Positions 63,085 to 64,000 of a DNA stretch of 64,000 bases are shown here, one piece after another. The position numbers and the translations under genes were made by a program. Source of the stretch: Natribaculum luteum (GTDB lineage Archaea > Halobacteriota > Halobacteria > Halobacteriales > Natrialbaceae); NCBI RefSeq assembly GCF_023008545.1, contig NZ_CP095397.1, positions 2,232,001 to 2,296,000 on the forward strand. Direction: 5' to 3'. Every line of letters starts with the position of its first letter. The stretch's first letter is position 1. The notes beneath the pieces are model-generated. The model made no database searches and was not told the origin of the DNA. It saw only the letters and a list, made by a program, of their open reading frames with translations.

Positions 63085-64000
63085 GTGACTGTGAGAGTCA
63101 CAACTGAGCGAGTCGTTGCTGTTCTCGTCGTGGCGTCTATCTTCTCTTCCGTTCCCATCGAGACCTCGGCCGCTTCCGTTCCGGATGGGGCCGCCCAGAC
63201 TGCAGTTCAGGACGTACCCACGGCTGACACGACCGTCACGCGAATCGAGGTCGCAGACGACGGGTCTGCCCGCTGGTCGGTGACGGTCCGAACGCGACTC
63301 GAGAACGACACCGACGTCGCCGACTACGAGGCCTTCCAGGACCGGTTCCGCGCCGACCGAGAGGCGTACGCCGATCGGTTCGAACGGCGCATGACTGGCG
63401 TCGTCTCGAGTGCGTCGGACGCGACCAGTCGGAACATGACCGCGACGGAGTTTCGCGTGCGGACGTCGATTCAGGAACTTCCGAGACGGTGGGGCGTCGT
63501 CACCTACTCGTTCACCTGGACGAACTTCGCCGCTGTTGACGGGGAGACCGTCGTCGTCGGCGACGTGTTCGAGGGCGGGTTCTATCTCGACGACGGCGAC
63601 CGTCTCCAGCTCGTTCCACCCGCGGAATACGTGGCAACGTCGACGTCACCACCGTCGGACGAGGTCGACGACACGACGGTTATCTGGATCGGCCCGGACA
63701 ACTTCGCCACCCAGCAACCGGCCGCCCGCTTCGAACCCGCAGAAGCGAACGACGGTTCGGACCGTTCCCGTCTCGATTCGGTCGGCTCCGTGATCGTCGA
63801 CGACGGACTCGCCACCGTCATCGTCGTCGCGGCCGTCGTGCTCGTGGCTGGCGGCGTCTCCCTCGCCCGGCGACGTGACGACATCGACCTGATCCCGTCG
63901 CGACGCTCGTCGGCTGCGGCCGCAGTCGAGTCCGCCGATCGGCCAACCGACACCGACGGCGAGACGGCGGACGATGCCGATGCCGAACAGTCGAGCGAGT
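63085..64000 (+). CDS. Membrane-anchored protein with DUF7345-like ectodomain (partial, runs off the window)
   Basis: This open frame of at least 305 residues starts with GTG (63085 or 63091), has a signal sequence (VVAVLVVASIFSS), an ectodomain with TWTNFAAVDGETVVVGDVF, a hydrophobic helix (about residues 250-265, TVIVVAAVVLVAGG), then a basic RRR motif and an acidic cytosolic region. The ectodomain segment matches ATWRSLAAVDGDRLILGEPF of the gene at 60455. Haloarchaeal proteins of this shape often end in a cytosolic winged-helix domain, so this may be a membrane-bound regulator, but the C-terminus is outside the window. Confidence 0.75.
   Translation, partial: MTVRVTTERVVAVLVVASIFSSVPIETSAASVPDGAAQTAVQDVPTADTTVTRIEVADDGSARWSVTVRTRLENDTDVADYEAFQDRFRADREAYADRFERRMTGVVSSASDATSRNMTATEFRVRTSIQELPRRWGVVTYSFTWTNFAAVDGETVVVGDVFEGGFYLDDGDRLQLVPPAEYVATSTSPPSDEVDDTTVIWIGPDNFATQQPAARFEPAEANDGSDRSRLDSVGSVIVDDGLATVIVVAAVVLVAGGVSLARRRDDIDLIPSRRSSAAAAVESADRPTDTDGETADDADAEQSSE

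Noticed and set aside
1-64000. tRNA or rRNA genes
   Set aside because: I looked for T-loop (GGTTCGAATCC-like) motifs and rRNA signatures by eye; the few TTCGAAT matches lack acceptor stems. A covariance scan would be decisive.

Overview
The window is about 64 kb of haloarchaeal chromosome. The signs are high GC, CTCGAG-rich codon use, strongly acidic proteins, leaderless genes with a TATA-like box about 25-30 nt upstream, Tat-exported enzymes, PGF-CTERM surface proteins, and markers such as the archaeal-type MetRS, CbiP-type cobyric acid synthase, Lrp pairs, HTH-10 regulators and an SMC/ScpA operon. The style fits the Natrialbales (Natrinema/Haloterrigena-like); that placement is inference. 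I recognised no rRNA or tRNA gene.

Layout. 0-8 kb: metG, a sodium:neurotransmitter-type symporter, two small membrane proteins, mfnA (aspartate/tyrosine decarboxylase) and ppsA. 8-19 kb: a 49-residue zinc-ribbon protein, an MTH865-like protein, a ribbon-helix-helix regulator, cobyric acid synthase, an exported beta-lactamase-fold protein with a membrane tail, an ABC-2 exporter pair, a GCS2-family ligase, a PGF-CTERM surface protein and a ZIP metal transporter. 19-22.5 kb: an Lrp regulator, a class III aminotransferase and a decayed IS1595-type insertion sequence with intact ends and target duplication. 22.8-34 kb: a family III CoA-transferase, an APC permease, a BtpA protein, an old-yellow-enzyme, an FMN-binding protein, a redoxin, an Lrp/aminotransferase operon and two paralogous FAD oxidoreductases. 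34-45.6 kb: a degenerate PAS/GAF sensor 'kinase', purL, an orphan mini-CRISPR, a multicopper oxidase with a Gly/Pro-rich linker, a PhzF protein, thiC, a purine-type phosphoribosyltransferase and an HD phosphohydrolase. 45.6-53 kb: a MATE exporter, a wHTH protein and the small coiled-coil/smc/scpA operon. 53-60 kb: a cupin, a complete LivJHMGF-type ABC importer operon, an HTH-10 regulator and an SDR dehydrogenase. 60-64 kb: three secreted acidic proteins, two of which share an ectodomain and flank a PepSY protein with a 45-bp tandem repeat; the last runs off the window.

Most of the window is ordinary chromosomal housekeeping and amino-acid metabolism. The signals that the gene list does not explain are: (i) a set of roughly 84-bp palindromic elements, most of which start exactly at a gene's stop codon so that the element supplies TGATAC/TGATAA; (ii) a two-repeat orphan CRISPR with a degenerate third repeat and no cas genes nearby; (iii) the decayed IS with what look like paired compensating indels; (iv) a histidine-kinase-like sensor that has lost its phospho-histidine, N-box and G1 box; and (v) a roughly 100-residue Gly/Pro block inside a multicopper oxidase.
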